64,000 bases of DNA. Source: an uncultured Thermoguttaceae bacterium. Lineage in GTDB: Bacteria > Planctomycetota > Planctomycetia > Pirellulales > Thermoguttaceae. The position numbers and the translations under genes are program-made. The stretch spans positions 186,001 to 250,000 of the forward strand of contig CALKER010000009.1 of the NCBI GenBank assembly GCA_938084835.1, written 5' to 3'. Below, piece by piece: positions 48,113 to 57,803 of this stretch (positions within the stretch are counted from its first letter, which is position 1; each line of letters begins with the position of its first letter). The notes below the pieces were generated by a model. The model was not told where the DNA came from. It did no database searches and was given only the letters and a program-made list of their open reading frames with translations.

Positions 48113-51100
48113 ATGAAGGGTAGTCACTCATTTTCATCTGATCTTTTGAACACTATGCGCACTAAGGGTGGTCAAGTAGTGATTTTTTTGGTGGTGGGCT
48201 TTTTATGCTCTTGGGGGATGGGCACTCCTCCCCGTGCTGCTTTGGCGCGCGAGACACCCACACCGCAAAGCAGCACCAAACCGTGGGAACAGCTTTATAC
48301 GGGTATCGAGCAGACGGGAGACCACGTAATCGCGTTATGGCAATTTTTGCCGGGAAAAGAAACGCGGGATAACTCCGGTCACGGTCACGACCTCACCCTT
48401 CGAGGAAATTCGCGGTTTGTCGGCGAGGGCAAATTCGGCCAATGCTTAGAAAGTTTCGCCGTGGACCGACAGGAGGATCGGCCTGTTGGCGCCGTTGTAA
48501 AAAATTCCCCGAGCTTGACCCCGGAGGGAGCCTTTACCTTGGAGATGTGGATCCGTCCTAAGCCCGAAATCGAAAAAGTCAGCCAGGCATTTCTGTTAGA
48601 CAAGAAGTATTATCACTACGATAGCCCCCTTCCCCAAGCTAATTGCGATTACGGGTGGTACCTTCGCCGCGAGGGTCCAAAACTTTTCCGCATGCAGGTG
48701 GGCTTAGGGTTTGGAAGTGATTCCGTCACGTTGATGTCGGAGCCGATTCGGCTTGAGCCAGGACAGTGGTACCATGTGGCTTTTTGTTACGACGGGAAGG
48801 GCACGGCGAGATTTTTTATCAACGGTCAGCTTGTCGGGAGAAGTACACTTCCGGGGCGGGGACCGGTGGCTCCTGGACCACACAACCTGGTCATTGGCGA
48901 TCGCGTGGGGAGCCTCCATGTGGGATTCCCCGGCTATATCGATCAGGTGCGAATCGTTCGCGGAGTGGCGAGCTTTTTGCCACCTGTTTCGCTGGAAATC
49001 GCCCCGGCCAGCCGCCGTGTGTGGCTGCGAATGGAACCTGAAGCTACCCTTCGCCTCCTTGTCGCTAATGACTCCGGCAAAAGCCTCAGGGACGGACGAC
49101 TTGTTCTCGACTTCGCGGGCCGGGAATCGCGTCATTCCCTGGGCGAGCTTCCACCGGGGGAGGCAGTTACTTTGGAGATCCCCGTGGACACCCGGCTTCG
49201 GCCCGGACAGTATGTCGCCAAAGTGGAGTTCCATGCATCTGACGAAGAAAGAAGGGAAACACCGCCCGGGCCAGGAGTGCAGCTGACCCGTGAATTTCCC
49301 CTAACCATTGTGCCACGCCCACTGCCCCATCGGATGCCGGTGATCCTCTGGGGTTCCGGTCCTACGGAGGTGGTTCGAGATTTTGGCTTCACCCATCAGA
49401 TGATTGGGCTGGCGGACTTTTCCCGCATATGGAATGCCGGCGCGATCACGATCTCGGTGCCGGAGCATCGCTTGGGGGAGCTCATCGCCCAACTCGATCA
49501 GTGCTTGGCGCACGGCCTGTTGGCTGCCTGTAACATATCCCCGGGAGGGTGGTTACGTGGCCAAGAGAAGCTGCGGGAGCGATTCCTCCGCGTGGATCGA
49601 CAAGGGAAAGCGCATGCAGCAGCCGATATCTGCGGACTACTTCCGGAGGTTGAAAGCTTCTGCTATAACGTGGGTGCCTCCCTGGGCGAAACTTTCGGAG
49701 GCCATCCCGCCTTAGATGCCGTGTTAATCCACACCGAAGTTCGCGACGCTACAAATCTGTGCTTTTGCGATCTCTGTCGGAAAAGCTATCGCCAGGTCAC
49801 TGGCGAGGATATTCCGGAGGAAATTACCTCCAAGTGGGGCCTTCGCTATTCAAGTATCCCAGATTTTCCGCCGGATCGTGTTATCCCGGATGAGTATCCC
49901 GTCCTTAAGTTTTATCGTTGGTTCTGGACGGAGGGTGACGGCTGGAACCGACTCCACTCGGCTGTCCACCGTGGTTTGAAGGAAAGATCGCATCCCGGCT
50001 TATGGACATGGTTTGACCCATCTGTACGTGCGCCCAGTATATGGGGCAGCGGTGGCTCGGTGGATGTTCTTTCCCACTGGACCTACACCTATCCGGATCC
50101 CATAAAAATCGGCCTGGCCACTGACGAGCTGATGGCTATGGCGGAAGGAACGGGCCGACAAATCATGAAAATGACCCAGATCATTTGGTATCGCTCGCAA
50201 ACAGCCCCCGTTTTACCCGAAGATCCAGCCCAGCGAGCGGAGTGGGAGAAACGCATTCCCGATGCTCGGTTTATCACGATCGCACCCGACCACTTACGGG
50301 AGGCCCTGTGGTTAAAGCTTTCCCGGCCGATTCGAGGCATTATGTACCATGGGTGGGGCTCCTTGGTGGAGGCCGGCCCCGGCGCGTATCAGTATACTCA
50401 TCCCCAAACCAAAGAAGTTTTGCGACAATTAATTCGCGAAGTTGTCCGACCCCTAGGACCCATGCTACTCCATCTGGAAGATCCCCCGACCGATGTGGCA
50501 CTATTGGAAAGCTTTACCTCGCAGATGCTCGCAGGGCGGGGCACGTACGGATGGGGGCAAAGTTGGGAGGCCGACGTTCATCTCATCCTCCAGTGGGCGC
50601 GTTTACAACCGAAAGTTATTTACGAGGAAACGGTCCTCCGCGATGGATTGGATCAGTACAAAGTTCTTGTGCTACCTTCTTGTGACGTGTTACCCCGAAG
50701 TATCGTAACACGGATCCACATGTTCCAAAAAGCCGGCGGCATTGTAATTGGCGACCAAAACCTTTGCCCGGCGATCCAAGCCGACTACCGTCTTGAAAAC
50801 TATAAGCGTGTCCAAAAAGCCGACGAAGACAAGTCGCGATTGCAAAAGGAAGCGGAGAAACTCCGTCAGTGGTTAGCAGGCCGATACCGCTGGCCAGCGG
50901 ATTCGTCCGATCCCGACCTGATTGTCCGGCGTCGTGTGGCCGGTGAGGCGCAGTATTTGTTTGCGATTAACGATCGACGAACTTTCGGGAGCTATGTGGG
51001 CCATCATCGCCGGGTGATGGAACAAGGACTTCCTTTGGAAGCCGATGTTGAAGTGGGCAGTCTTCCCGCTGCTGTGTACGACCTGCTCATTCACAAAGAG

Positions 51101-51490
51101 ATTCCCACCCAGCAAACGGATAGAAAAACTTTGTGGAAAGTGGCGCTGGGCCCAGGAGAAGGCCGGGTCTTCCTCCTGGCGCCTCGCCGCATTGCAAATG
51201 TGGCGCTTACTCTACCCCAGAAATTGACGAGGGACCAAACTTTAAAGGGCACGGTTCAGATACTGGGTGAGGACCAAAAGCCGCTGGCCGCCGTCATCCC
51301 TGTACGCGTAGAATTGATCGACCCCACCGGAACCCCAGCGGAAATTGCAGGCTATTATGCCGCCAAAAACGGTATCCTCGAGTTTGCTTATCCATTTGCC
51401 CCGAACGACCTCTCCGGCACGTGGCTATGCCGTGTCACGGAGCTTGCCTCCGAAAAGACCGCTCAGATTTCCTTCGTATTATCACCTTAG
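48113..51490 (+). CDS. Large secreted LamG-domain protein with a glycoside-hydrolase-like barrel
   Basis: 1125 residues from ATG 48113 (AAGGGAAAA upstream). A signal peptide (TKGGQVVIFLVVGFLCSWG, ending near PRAALA) precedes a LamG/concanavalin-like carbohydrate-binding domain (about 75-290), recognisable by WQFLPGKETRDNSGHGHDL, TLEMWIRPKP, WYHVAFCYDG and GYIDQVRIVRG. An Ig-like segment follows. The central part from about 410 resembles a TIM-barrel glycosidase of the GH42-like group (HRMPVILWGSGPTEVV, AVLIHTEVRDATNLCFC, RGIMYHGWGSLVE). The part around 850-900 (YKVLVLPSCDVLPRSIV, FQKAGGIVIGDQN) resembles the GATase-like trimerisation domain of such enzymes. A CFCDLC motif may bind metal. A role in polysaccharide breakdown is inferred. 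Confidence 0.83.
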   Translation: MKGSHSFSSDLLNTMRTKGGQVVIFLVVGFLCSWGMGTPPRAALARETPTPQSSTKPWEQLYTGIEQTGDHVIALWQFLPGKETRDNSGHGHDLTLRGNSRFVGEGKFGQCLESFAVDRQEDRPVGAVVKNSPSLTPEGAFTLEMWIRPKPEIEKVSQAFLLDKKYYHYDSPLPQANCDYGWYLRREGPKLFRMQVGLGFGSDSVTLMSEPIRLEPGQWYHVAFCYDGKGTARFFINGQLVGRSTLPGRGPVAPGPHNLVIGDRVGSLHVGFPGYIDQVRIVRGVASFLPPVSLEIAPASRRVWLRMEPEATLRLLVANDSGKSLRDGRLVLDFAGRESRHSLGELPPGEAVTLEIPVDTRLRPGQYVAKVEFHASDEERRETPPGPGVQLTREFPLTIVPRPLPHRMPVILWGSGPTEVVRDFGFTHQMIGLADFSRIWNAGAITISVPEHRLGELIAQLDQCLAHGLLAACNISPGGWLRGQEKLRERFLRVDRQGKAHAAADICGLLPEVESFCYNVGASLGETFGGHPALDAVLIHTEVRDATNLCFCDLCRKSYRQVTGEDIPEEITSKWGLRYSSIPDFPPDRVIPDEYPVLKFYRWFWTEGDGWNRLHSAVHRGLKERSHPGLWTWFDPSVRAPSIWGSGGSVDVLSHWTYTYPDPIKIGLATDELMAMAEGTGRQIMKMTQIIWYRSQTAPVLPEDPAQRAEWEKRIPDARFITIAPDHLREALWLKLSRPIRGIMYHGWGSLVEAGPGAYQYTHPQTKEVLRQLIREVVRPLGPMLLHLEDPPTDVALLESFTSQMLAGRGTYGWGQSWEADVHLILQWARLQPKVIYEETVLRDGLDQYKVLVLPSCDVLPRSIVTRIHMFQKAGGIVIGDQNLCPAIQADYRLENYKRVQKADEDKSRLQKEAEKLRQWLAGRYRWPADSSDPDLIVRRRVAGEAQYLFAINDRRTFGSYVGHHRRVMEQGLPLEADVEVGSLPAAVYDLLIHKEIPTQQTDRKTLWKVALGPGEGRVFLLAPRRIANVALTLPQKLTRDQTLKGTVQILGEDQKPLAAVIPVRVELIDPTGTPAEIAGYYAAKNGILEFAYPFAPNDLSGTWLCRVTELASEKTAQISFVLSP

Positions 51491-51560
51491 AACCTTCTTT
51501 AAGGCCAATTCAGCTCTGCAGCAAACTGCCGCCCTTCAACCCTGCGCCCATGGCTTGCGC

Positions 51561-51707
51561 TTGACTCATAATTGACTCATAAGTTTACTGCATCCACTCA
51601 GTTTACCGTATCCGCGAAAGCCCGCACGTTAGCAGAGCCAGGCCTCTCCAAATAACACAATTCTCAGGTGTCTAAAAAGTTATAAGCAAGCTCAATAAGC
51701 AAGCTCA
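51561..51707. repeat. Two perfect short tandem duplications in the LamG-dxs gap
   Basis: An 11-bp unit TTGACTCATAA occurs twice in tandem at 51561-51582, and a 13-bp unit ATAAGCAAGCTCA occurs twice in tandem at 51682-51707. Both lie between convergent genes, outside coding DNA. Confidence 0.85.
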
Positions 51708-51756
51708 AATAGAGGCTGGCCCGTGCGAGCAAACCATTCCTGCTTTTCTTTGCCGC

Positions 51757-53727
51757 TTAGGTTCGGAGGGCTGGCTTGGGCCGATCGCCGGCTCCGTGAT
51801 TTACTTCTTCAAAAGTTAGGGGCGGTACATGCCGAGTGGAGTGTGTCTGCTGATAAAGTCGCAGACAAACCTCCACGATACCTTCGGCCGTGAGGCCGAG
51901 CTCGGTTAAAAGCTCGTGCCGTTCGCCATGTTCCACATAACGATCAGGAATTCCCAGCCGAGTAAGCCGCCGCGTATCTACCTGTGCCTCGTTGGCGGCT
52001 TCTAGGAGAGCCGAGCCAAAGCCTCCCTGCAAGCAACCTTCCTCGACGGTGACCACGAAAGGATGCGTCGCAAAGAGATCTACCAGGCTTGGATCAAGCG
52101 GCTTGGCAAAGCGTGCGTTGACAAGGGTCAGATGGATTCCTCGCTCCTCCAACCGGTGACAGGCGCGATCCGCCGCAGGTAACAAAGCTCCGTAGACAAC
52201 AACGGCCCCATGGCTACCCCGGCGGACGATCTCGGCTTTGCCCAATTCAAAAGGTGCGGGTTGGCGGGAAAGGCTTTCCGCAGGCGCCTTAGGATAGCGA
52301 ATGGCGACCGGCCGACCGACACGCACCGCCCACGAGATGGCAAGGGGCAGTTCTGCGGCATCTCCAGGAGCCACTAGTACCAAATTGGGCAGATGCCGGA
52401 GAAAAGCAATATCGAATACCCCATGGTGGGTTGGGCCATCGGGGCCAACCACACCGGCACGGTCCATGCAAAAAATAACCGGTAAGGGCTGAAGCGACAC
52501 CTCATGAAATATCTGATCATAACTGCGCTGCAGGAAGGTGCTATAGATGTCCACAATAGGTACCATCCCGGCGCGAGCTAGCCCTGCGGCAAAGGCGACC
52601 GCATGAGACTCGCAAATACCCACATCGAAGAATCGCTGCGGAAAGTGATCCCGCACCGGCTCCAGCATGTTCCCCTCGCACATAGCAGCCGTGATCACCA
52701 CCACTCGCGGATTTTCCGCCATCACTGCAAAGATGGCATCGCGAGCCACCTGGGTATACGAAGGTTGATGCGATGTCTTGAGTACTACCTCCGCACCATT
52801 GCGACGGCTGAACGGCGCGGGCGCGTGAAAAGTGACAGGGTCCTCTTCCGCAGGTTTGAAGCCGTAGCCTTTTTTGGTCACCACATGGAGGAGCACCGGG
52901 CGATCGCATTCCTTCGCCAGTCGAAGATACCTTTCCAACTGACGCACATCGTGCCCGTCAACCGGACCAAGGTAGTGAAAACCAAGCTCCTCGAACAGCA
53001 TCCCCCCCAAAAGCCCCGCTTTCAGGGCATTGCGGGCCTGTTCGAGAAAGCGCTCCACCGGGTCGCCGATAATCGGCACATGACTGAGGAAACGCTGAAT
53101 TTCACTCTTTAATCCCCGGTAAAAGTGGGTCATCCGCAGCCGGTCCAAATACTCCGCCAAGCCGCCCACGCGGGGACCGATCGACATTTTGTTGTCGTTC
53201 AAAACGACAATGAAACGGCCCTTTTTCAACCCGGCCGCGTGATTAACAGCTTCAAAAACCACCCCGCAGCCAAAGGCTCCATCTCCCACAACCGCAACGC
53301 TAAACCGGGGACAATCCGGACCTTCCAAAAGCCCATCTCCTACACCCAACCCCAACGCCGCCGAAACGCTGGTACCAGAATGCCCCGTCATGAACAGGTC
53401 GTAAGCACTTTCCGCCGGATTCGGGTAGCCCATCAGGCCCCCCTTGGTGCGGATGGTATGAAACTGCGGATAGCGCCCGGTGACAAGCTTATGAGGATAC
53501 GACTGATGCCCCGTGTCCCAGATCAAACGGTCATGCCGGAAATCGAACACGCGGTGGAGAGCCAAAGTGAGTTCCACTACCCCAAGATTGGATGCAAAAT
53601 GAGCGCTGCGATGATCCAACAGCCGGCAGAGCGCTTCCCGAATTTCTGCAGCAAGCTGTCTGAGCTCTCGGTACGAGAATTTCTTGAGATCCTCCGGCGA
53701 GTTCACTTGTCGCAGTAGTTCATCCAT
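51757..53727 (-). CDS. dxs: 1-deoxy-D-xylulose-5-phosphate synthase
   Basis: First enzyme of the MEP isoprenoid pathway; joins pyruvate and glyceraldehyde 3-phosphate with thiamine diphosphate. The 656-residue protein shows the conserved histidine region SAHFASNLGVVELTLALH near residue 41 (usually GGHLASNLG), WDTGHQSYPHKLVTGR, and the TPP-binding motif GDGAFGCGVVFEAVNHA...VVLNDNKMSI. The Pyr domain has MDRAGVVGPDGPTHHGVFDIAFLRHLPN, and the C-terminal transketolase domain is complete. Length is standard. It lies 64 bases downstream of a prenyl diphosphate synthase on the same strand, the common ispA-dxs order. Confidence 0.97.
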   Translation of the reverse strand: MDELLRQVNSPEDLKKFSYRELRQLAAEIREALCRLLDHRSAHFASNLGVVELTLALHRVFDFRHDRLIWDTGHQSYPHKLVTGRYPQFHTIRTKGGLMGYPNPAESAYDLFMTGHSGTSVSAALGLGVGDGLLEGPDCPRFSVAVVGDGAFGCGVVFEAVNHAAGLKKGRFIVVLNDNKMSIGPRVGGLAEYLDRLRMTHFYRGLKSEIQRFLSHVPIIGDPVERFLEQARNALKAGLLGGMLFEELGFHYLGPVDGHDVRQLERYLRLAKECDRPVLLHVVTKKGYGFKPAEEDPVTFHAPAPFSRRNGAEVVLKTSHQPSYTQVARDAIFAVMAENPRVVVITAAMCEGNMLEPVRDHFPQRFFDVGICESHAVAFAAGLARAGMVPIVDIYSTFLQRSYDQIFHEVSLQPLPVIFCMDRAGVVGPDGPTHHGVFDIAFLRHLPNLVLVAPGDAAELPLAISWAVRVGRPVAIRYPKAPAESLSRQPAPFELGKAEIVRRGSHGAVVVYGALLPAADRACHRLEERGIHLTLVNARFAKPLDPSLVDLFATHPFVVTVEEGCLQGGFGSALLEAANEAQVDTRRLTRLGIPDRYVEHGERHELLTELGLTAEGIVEVCLRLYQQTHSTRHVPPLTFEEVNHGAGDRPKPALRT

Positions 53728-53791
53728 TGCCGCAGCGCTCCGAGATGACGCATGGCAGTGCTGGCCTCAGTCGAGGTAAACCCCATCTGAA

Positions 53792-54775
53792 TTATTTCTG
53801 CCTTTGCAAGACAAAATAAGCGAGCGAAAGCAGATCGCCGGCACCAGCCCCTAAAATGCTCACTGCCTCACACGCCTCTTCAATAAGTTGGGTGGCCTCT
53901 TGCCGACTGGCCGCTACTCCAAACACAGCGGGGTAAGTCAATTTGCCCTGATCATGGTCCTTCCGCAATTTTTTTCCCACTTTTTGAGGATCACCGGCTG
54001 CGTCGAGTAGGTCGTCAACAATTTGAAATGCAAGTCCGAGCTTGCGCCCGTAGGTCTCAAGAGCCGCAAGAAAGGCCGCCGAGGCCTCGGCCACCAAGCC
54101 TCCAAGTCGAGCCGAGGCCCACATCATCGAGGCCGTCTTCCGGCGGTGGATCGCCCGAACAAGCTCGGCCGTGGAGCCCCCATCTGCGGAGTCCTCCTGC
54201 ACCTGATGCTGATTGAAGGACGACTGACCGGAGACGTGGGGCGGCCACTGGCAGCTCTCTCCAGCCGACTGCCTGCGAAGCGATCCGGTGGCCGTTAAAT
54301 CATCAGCCTGGCCACCCACTAGTTCCTCCGGGCCGGCAGCTCGAGCAAGGGTCGCACAACACCGGGCAGCTAGCTCGGGGGGAGAAATTTCGGTGGCCAA
54401 GACCTCGAAAGCGCGCGCAAGTAGCGCATCCCCGGCCAGGATGGCCAAACCTTCGCCAAAAACTCGGTGGCACGTCGGCCGCCCACGCCGAAAATCGTCG
54501 TTGTCCATGGCCGGCAGATCGTCGTGAATCAGGGAATATGTATGCACCATTTCCACGGCGCAGGCCGCCGGCAGTGCCAGCCGGATTTTTCCCCCGCAGG
54601 CTCGGGCGGCCGAAAGCACCAGAATCGGTCGGAACCGCTTCCCCGCGCCAAGCGTGGCATACCGGATGGCCTCGGCCAATTTCGGCGGGCAACCGCTCCC
54701 AAAACAGAGGAAGTGGTCCAGTGCCAACTCGATTAAGTCGGAAAATTCTGCCGCTATTTCCTCAAAGCTTCGCAC
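53792..54775 (-). CDS. ispA: Polyprenyl (farnesyl/geranylgeranyl) diphosphate synthase
   Basis: Builds C15-C20 prenyl diphosphates from IPP and DMAPP. The 327-residue form starts at GTG 54775, preceded by GGGGAGGGG; an earlier TTG at 54814 is also open. The short-chain trans-prenyltransferase signatures are GAGKRFRPILVL, the first aspartate-rich motif HDDLPAMDNDDFRRGRPTCH, GDALLARAFE, HRRKTASMM and the second Asp-rich motif FQIVDDLLDAAGD followed by GKLTYP. Between the GGQADDL helix and the RKT helix there is an insert of roughly 30 Ser/Gln/Gly-rich residues (54173-54283). It precedes dxs in an isoprenoid gene pair. Confidence 0.94.
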   Translation of the reverse strand: MRSFEEIAAEFSDLIELALDHFLCFGSGCPPKLAEAIRYATLGAGKRFRPILVLSAARACGGKIRLALPAACAVEMVHTYSLIHDDLPAMDNDDFRRGRPTCHRVFGEGLAILAGDALLARAFEVLATEISPPELAARCCATLARAAGPEELVGGQADDLTATGSLRRQSAGESCQWPPHVSGQSSFNQHQVQEDSADGGSTAELVRAIHRRKTASMMWASARLGGLVAEASAAFLAALETYGRKLGLAFQIVDDLLDAAGDPQKVGKKLRKDHDQGKLTYPAVFGVAASRQEATQLIEEACEAVSILGAGAGDLLSLAYFVLQRQK

Positions 54776-54904
54776 TCGCGCGATAACCCCTCCCCGACGG
54801 TGGGTCCACTTCAAAAGACCACCTAAGGCCTAATAAACCGTAACATTCTTGCACCACTATTTCTGATTTCCGTCTGCTAACGCGTCTCCGCCCAAAACGC
54901 GGGA

Positions 54905-54925
54905 GCGCCAATAATGCGCCAATAA
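54905..54925. repeat. Tandem duplication of GCGCCAATAA(T)
   Basis: Copies at 54905-54915 and 54916-54925, immediately adjacent, in the long gap upstream of the prenyl diphosphate synthase gene. Confidence 0.8.
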
Positions 54926-55787
54926 GAGTAGACGTTACGGGCGCCTAAGTTCTAAATGTTTATTTAGTTGCCAAATGATTATCTGATTGCCACCAAGGAT
55001 AATCAACACAAAGATTTGCAACGAAAAAGCAATCGCTCTAGAGTCCGCTTACGCCCGTGGCCTCCGTCCTACGTCTGGAAAGGGCCTCCAATTGAGCCCC
55101 TCCAGAGGTGTAAATCCTGCGGCGGTCAACTAGGACCGCCTCCCGCTAGTAGTAACGCGGACAGAAAGCTCAGGGTGAATTGTACGAGGAGTTGCAACCA
55201 AACTGCTTAAATTGCTCCGGAAGCTACGGCAGAACTCCAAAAGCCCCGCACCAGTTAAACCCCGGTCCGGGAAAGTCGGAAGCAACCAAGCATACCAAAC
55301 CTGCTGGGGATCAAACCCCTTGAAATTACAGGTCTTGCTCGGTCTCCGCGCCAGCGAGGTACTCGAACCATTACTTCTTTAGTCTTCCAATTTTGATTCC
55401 AGATAAACTGGCAAAAGTAAGTAAATTGGGAGCTCTTTAAAAATTTTCGGGATGGGCGGTTGTGCACCATTGTAGTCCTCTCCGCCTTTTAAGACCACGT
55501 TCTGGTTGAAGTTGCATCTGCCCGAAAAGAAGGAGGCAGAAACCATTTGGATCGAGGAGAGCAGCAAACTCCTCGATACCACGCCGGGTCCCCTCACGAG
55601 AGCGTCTTCCAACAAGGGTCTTAGGCCGGCTGGCAACTCCCTTGACAGGTAAACGGGGTTGACTTGGCAGGCAGATTGGCCGAAATTGTCAGCCTGCTAA
55701 AGTAAGCACGAAGCCAACTAATCCGCAGGAAGCTCCTTGTTGGCCCGGCTCGGCTTGGCGTCACGGTTCGACGAGGGCCCGACACTA

Positions 55788-55830
55788 AATTCCAAGTGCC
55801 AAAATTTGTTAATTCTAAGTGCCAAAATTT
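55788..55830. repeat. Two-copy 20-bp direct repeat
   Basis: AATTCCAAGTGCCAAAATTT at 55788-55807 and AATTCTAAGTGCCAAAATTT at 55811-55830, one mismatch, period 23. Non-coding context. Confidence 0.8.
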
Positions 55831-56491
55831 TCTCGGTTGCTGCTCCGCTGTTTCGTTGGTTGGCACTCCTCTGTCTGGGGTATCAATATCCACCGCTTAC
55901 CCATAGTCGGCGAAGAGCTCGCCTTCAGCCACTCCTCAGACAGTCAATCGCCGATGATCCCGGCGCGCCAGATGCAGTTCTCATCGTGACAAATTTGCGG
56001 AAACACTTGTCGCCTGCAGGTAGAAATATCTCCCCCTCCTAGGTGTCAGAAGAGCGATCACCGCAACTGTTCACAGCCAAGTTAACGGATACCCCCATCC
56101 CAGGTGTCGCAAGAGGTTGCAACGCGACCTTGGCTCCACTGCCGGTCCATTCGGTCGATTGCCACAAGTGGACCATGAAGACCAAGTACGCGCGGGGCAG
56201 ACAGAACCCACCTGCAAATCGGAAAGCACCCATCCACAAAGTCGGCATGGGTAACCTAGACACATCGATGCAACAGGCCCACAAGTCGATAGCAAAGATC
56301 GACCGAACCGGAGATTACAAATACCCAGGCCGACATGCCGGATCGACGGAATCAAGACATCACGAGACAAACCGGGCAATCCCCTTTCCCGAACTGACAA
56401 GCGGGATTTCTGAGATGCCCAGTCACCGCTTTTTGTCCAAGCGGGCGAGAGTTAGGACCGTGTTTTCGATAATGCGCGGTGATCTTAGAAA

Positions 56492-57412
56492 TTAGAAAGT
56501 CGCTGGCACATCATCGGCACCCGGCAGAGAACTTTGCGGCGATGAGGGTTGGGTGTCAGGCCGCTTATAGAATCGCTCGAGATTAATCCCGCCGCGAACT
56601 TCCTCTTCCAAAAGCTTCAGCCGGACTTCTAATCGTTGCAATTTCCGGTTAAGTAGCATGATCGTTTTTTGAGGCGATTCCTCCCGGCGCGGGCGAGGAA
56701 CCGACGGGTAGCCAAGATGTCGCGACAGCGCCGCAAATAAGTAGAGCGGATCTTTCTTCCGATTAGCTGCGGCAATTTTCCCTTCTTTTTCGCCGAACAA
56801 AATGGGCTTGCCAGGATCGCCAAATAACTGGCGATAGTATTCGCTCCGCAGAAAGATAAGATCAGCGATGTCTAGTAATCCGACTTGGTGACGCACCGTG
56901 AGGATCCATTCCCGCCAGTGGTCATCAAAAATTGGATCGCCGGCCATTGCCGTCAGACCCCGATCGTAACCGAGGCGATTCCGGCATAAAGTTTCAAATT
57001 GGTAAAGGAAGATACCCTGAGGACTTGCTCCCTGCACGCGATATTCCGCCTCTTTTTGTAGGACTTCCAAAGCGATGCGGAAGTCGAATCGGCCGTCGTC
57101 CTTTTCCGCCTCGTGGATGACAAAAGTTTGGAAGGGCGTAAAATAGTGGCTCAACCGGGCCATTGCCGTAGCAAAGCCCCCCGTAAGCCGCAGCTCCGCC
57201 GCCAAGAAATCCAGAGCTAAAGGCAATCGCGTGGTGGAGAGAATCTCCTGCTTTATCGCCTTAATGAGCTCCTGGGTGGAAAGATTTTCCTCTAAACGCT
57301 CGCGGAGGGTGCGGAAAAAGTACGCCTGCTCGATGTACTCTTCGCGATCCAGCAGCCGAGCCGGTCCCCCGATTTGCTTTTCGATATACGTCCACACTTG
57401 CGACATGCTCAT
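56492..57412 (-). CDS. Protein of unknown function with C-terminal coiled coil
   Basis: 306 residues, predominantly helical. N-terminal MSMSQVWTYIEKQIGGPARLL has no signal peptide, so it is probably cytoplasmic. The middle contains DFLAAELRLTGGFATAMARL, FIHEAEKDDGRFDFRIALEVLQKEA-like charged helices, and FETLCRNRLGYDRGL. The C-terminal part (about 245-285) is a heptad-like coiled coil (IMLLNRKLQRLEVRLKLLEEEV). Codon use and absence of in-frame stops over 920 bases support a real gene, but I recognise no family. It is 390 bases downstream of the cyclase gene on the same strand, and a functional link is possible but unproven. Confidence 0.75.
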   Translation of the reverse strand: MSMSQVWTYIEKQIGGPARLLDREEYIEQAYFFRTLRERLEENLSTQELIKAIKQEILSTTRLPLALDFLAAELRLTGGFATAMARLSHYFTPFQTFVIHEAEKDDGRFDFRIALEVLQKEAEYRVQGASPQGIFLYQFETLCRNRLGYDRGLTAMAGDPIFDDHWREWILTVRHQVGLLDIADLIFLRSEYYRQLFGDPGKPILFGEKEGKIAAANRKKDPLYLFAALSRHLGYPSVPRPRREESPQKTIMLLNRKLQRLEVRLKLLEEEVRGGINLERFYKRPDTQPSSPQSSLPGADDVPATF

Positions 57413-57708
57413 GGGCGATTGTACCGGTACCCGGCTGAAATGAATGTGGCTTAGCTAGCTTAATGACGGCAAAGGACTGTGTCTTGTGTTGAGTTCCCAA
57501 AAGCCACGGAAACTCACGGGAATCCTCCCACAATCTCAAGGTAGCCCCGCAGTGGGGTTAAGGGAAGTCCCAAGCAAAAATATCGCACAATTCAGTTCGC
57601 TACGTCCGCAGCCCCCTTGGCAACTGTTCCCAACGGAGCTTCAGCCATCTTTGCCACTAATTATCCTCACGGCACCACGGTTCAAAGGTTGAGCGGAACA
57701 CGGCTATG

Positions 57709-57736
57709 AAGGGACTTTTCGCGTGCGTCCCTTTTT
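57709..57736 (+). terminator. Stem-loop with short T-tract
   Basis: A 7-bp perfect stem AAGGGAC / GTCCCTT with an 11-base loop and a following TTT on the plus strand. No plus-strand gene precedes it, so its role is unclear; on the minus strand it lies in the 3-prime region of the cyclase transcript but lacks a U-tract. Confidence 0.3.
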
Positions 57737-57765
57737 AAATGACCCACAAAAAGCGTGCAAAGTGT

Positions 57766-57786
57766 GCAGCTAGCTGCTTAGCAGCT
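57766..57786 (-). other. Palindromic cluster downstream of the cyclase gene
   Basis: A perfect 12-bp palindrome GCAGCTAGCTGC at 57766-57777 overlaps an AGCTGC-TTA-GCAGCT hairpin at 57772-57786, about 18 bases past the cyclase stop codon. A TTTTT run follows on the minus strand about 17 bases later. Could be a transcript 3-prime structure or a binding site. Confidence 0.35.
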
Positions 57787-57803
57787 TTTCATTTAAGCTT
57801 AAG

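Larger units (their letters stand above)
54776..56491. other. 1.7-kb gene-poor region, with short repeats and a possible transposase relic
   Basis: No confident gene. The tandem GCGCCAATAAT pair is at 54905-54925, and two copies of AATTCYAAGTGCCAAAATTT are at 55788-55807 and 55811-55830. At 54968-55210 (plus) the peptide NDYLIATKDNQHKDL faintly resembles the GGDYLLALKGNQ segment of ISAs1-type transposases, but the flanks are unrelated, so any element would be a heavily degraded relic. No RNA gene could be identified. Confidence 0.45.
57413..57803. other. Intergenic region after the cyclase gene, with hairpins
   Basis: About 390 bases. Holds a palindromic cluster at 57766-57786 and a stem-loop at 57709-57733 (AAGGGAC/GTCCCTT, followed by TTT on the plus strand). 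No gene recognised. Confidence 0.45.

Noticed and set aside
54968-55210. Transposase relic (YLIATKDNQ resembling ISAs1 DYLLALKGNQ)
   Set aside because: Match covers only about ten residues, the flanking sequence is unrelated, and no terminal inverted repeats or target duplication were seen.
55240-55400. tRNA-like GGGGTTTGATCCCC stem on the minus strand
   Set aside because: Loop length is wrong for a T-arm, and no matching acceptor, D or anticodon stems could be built.
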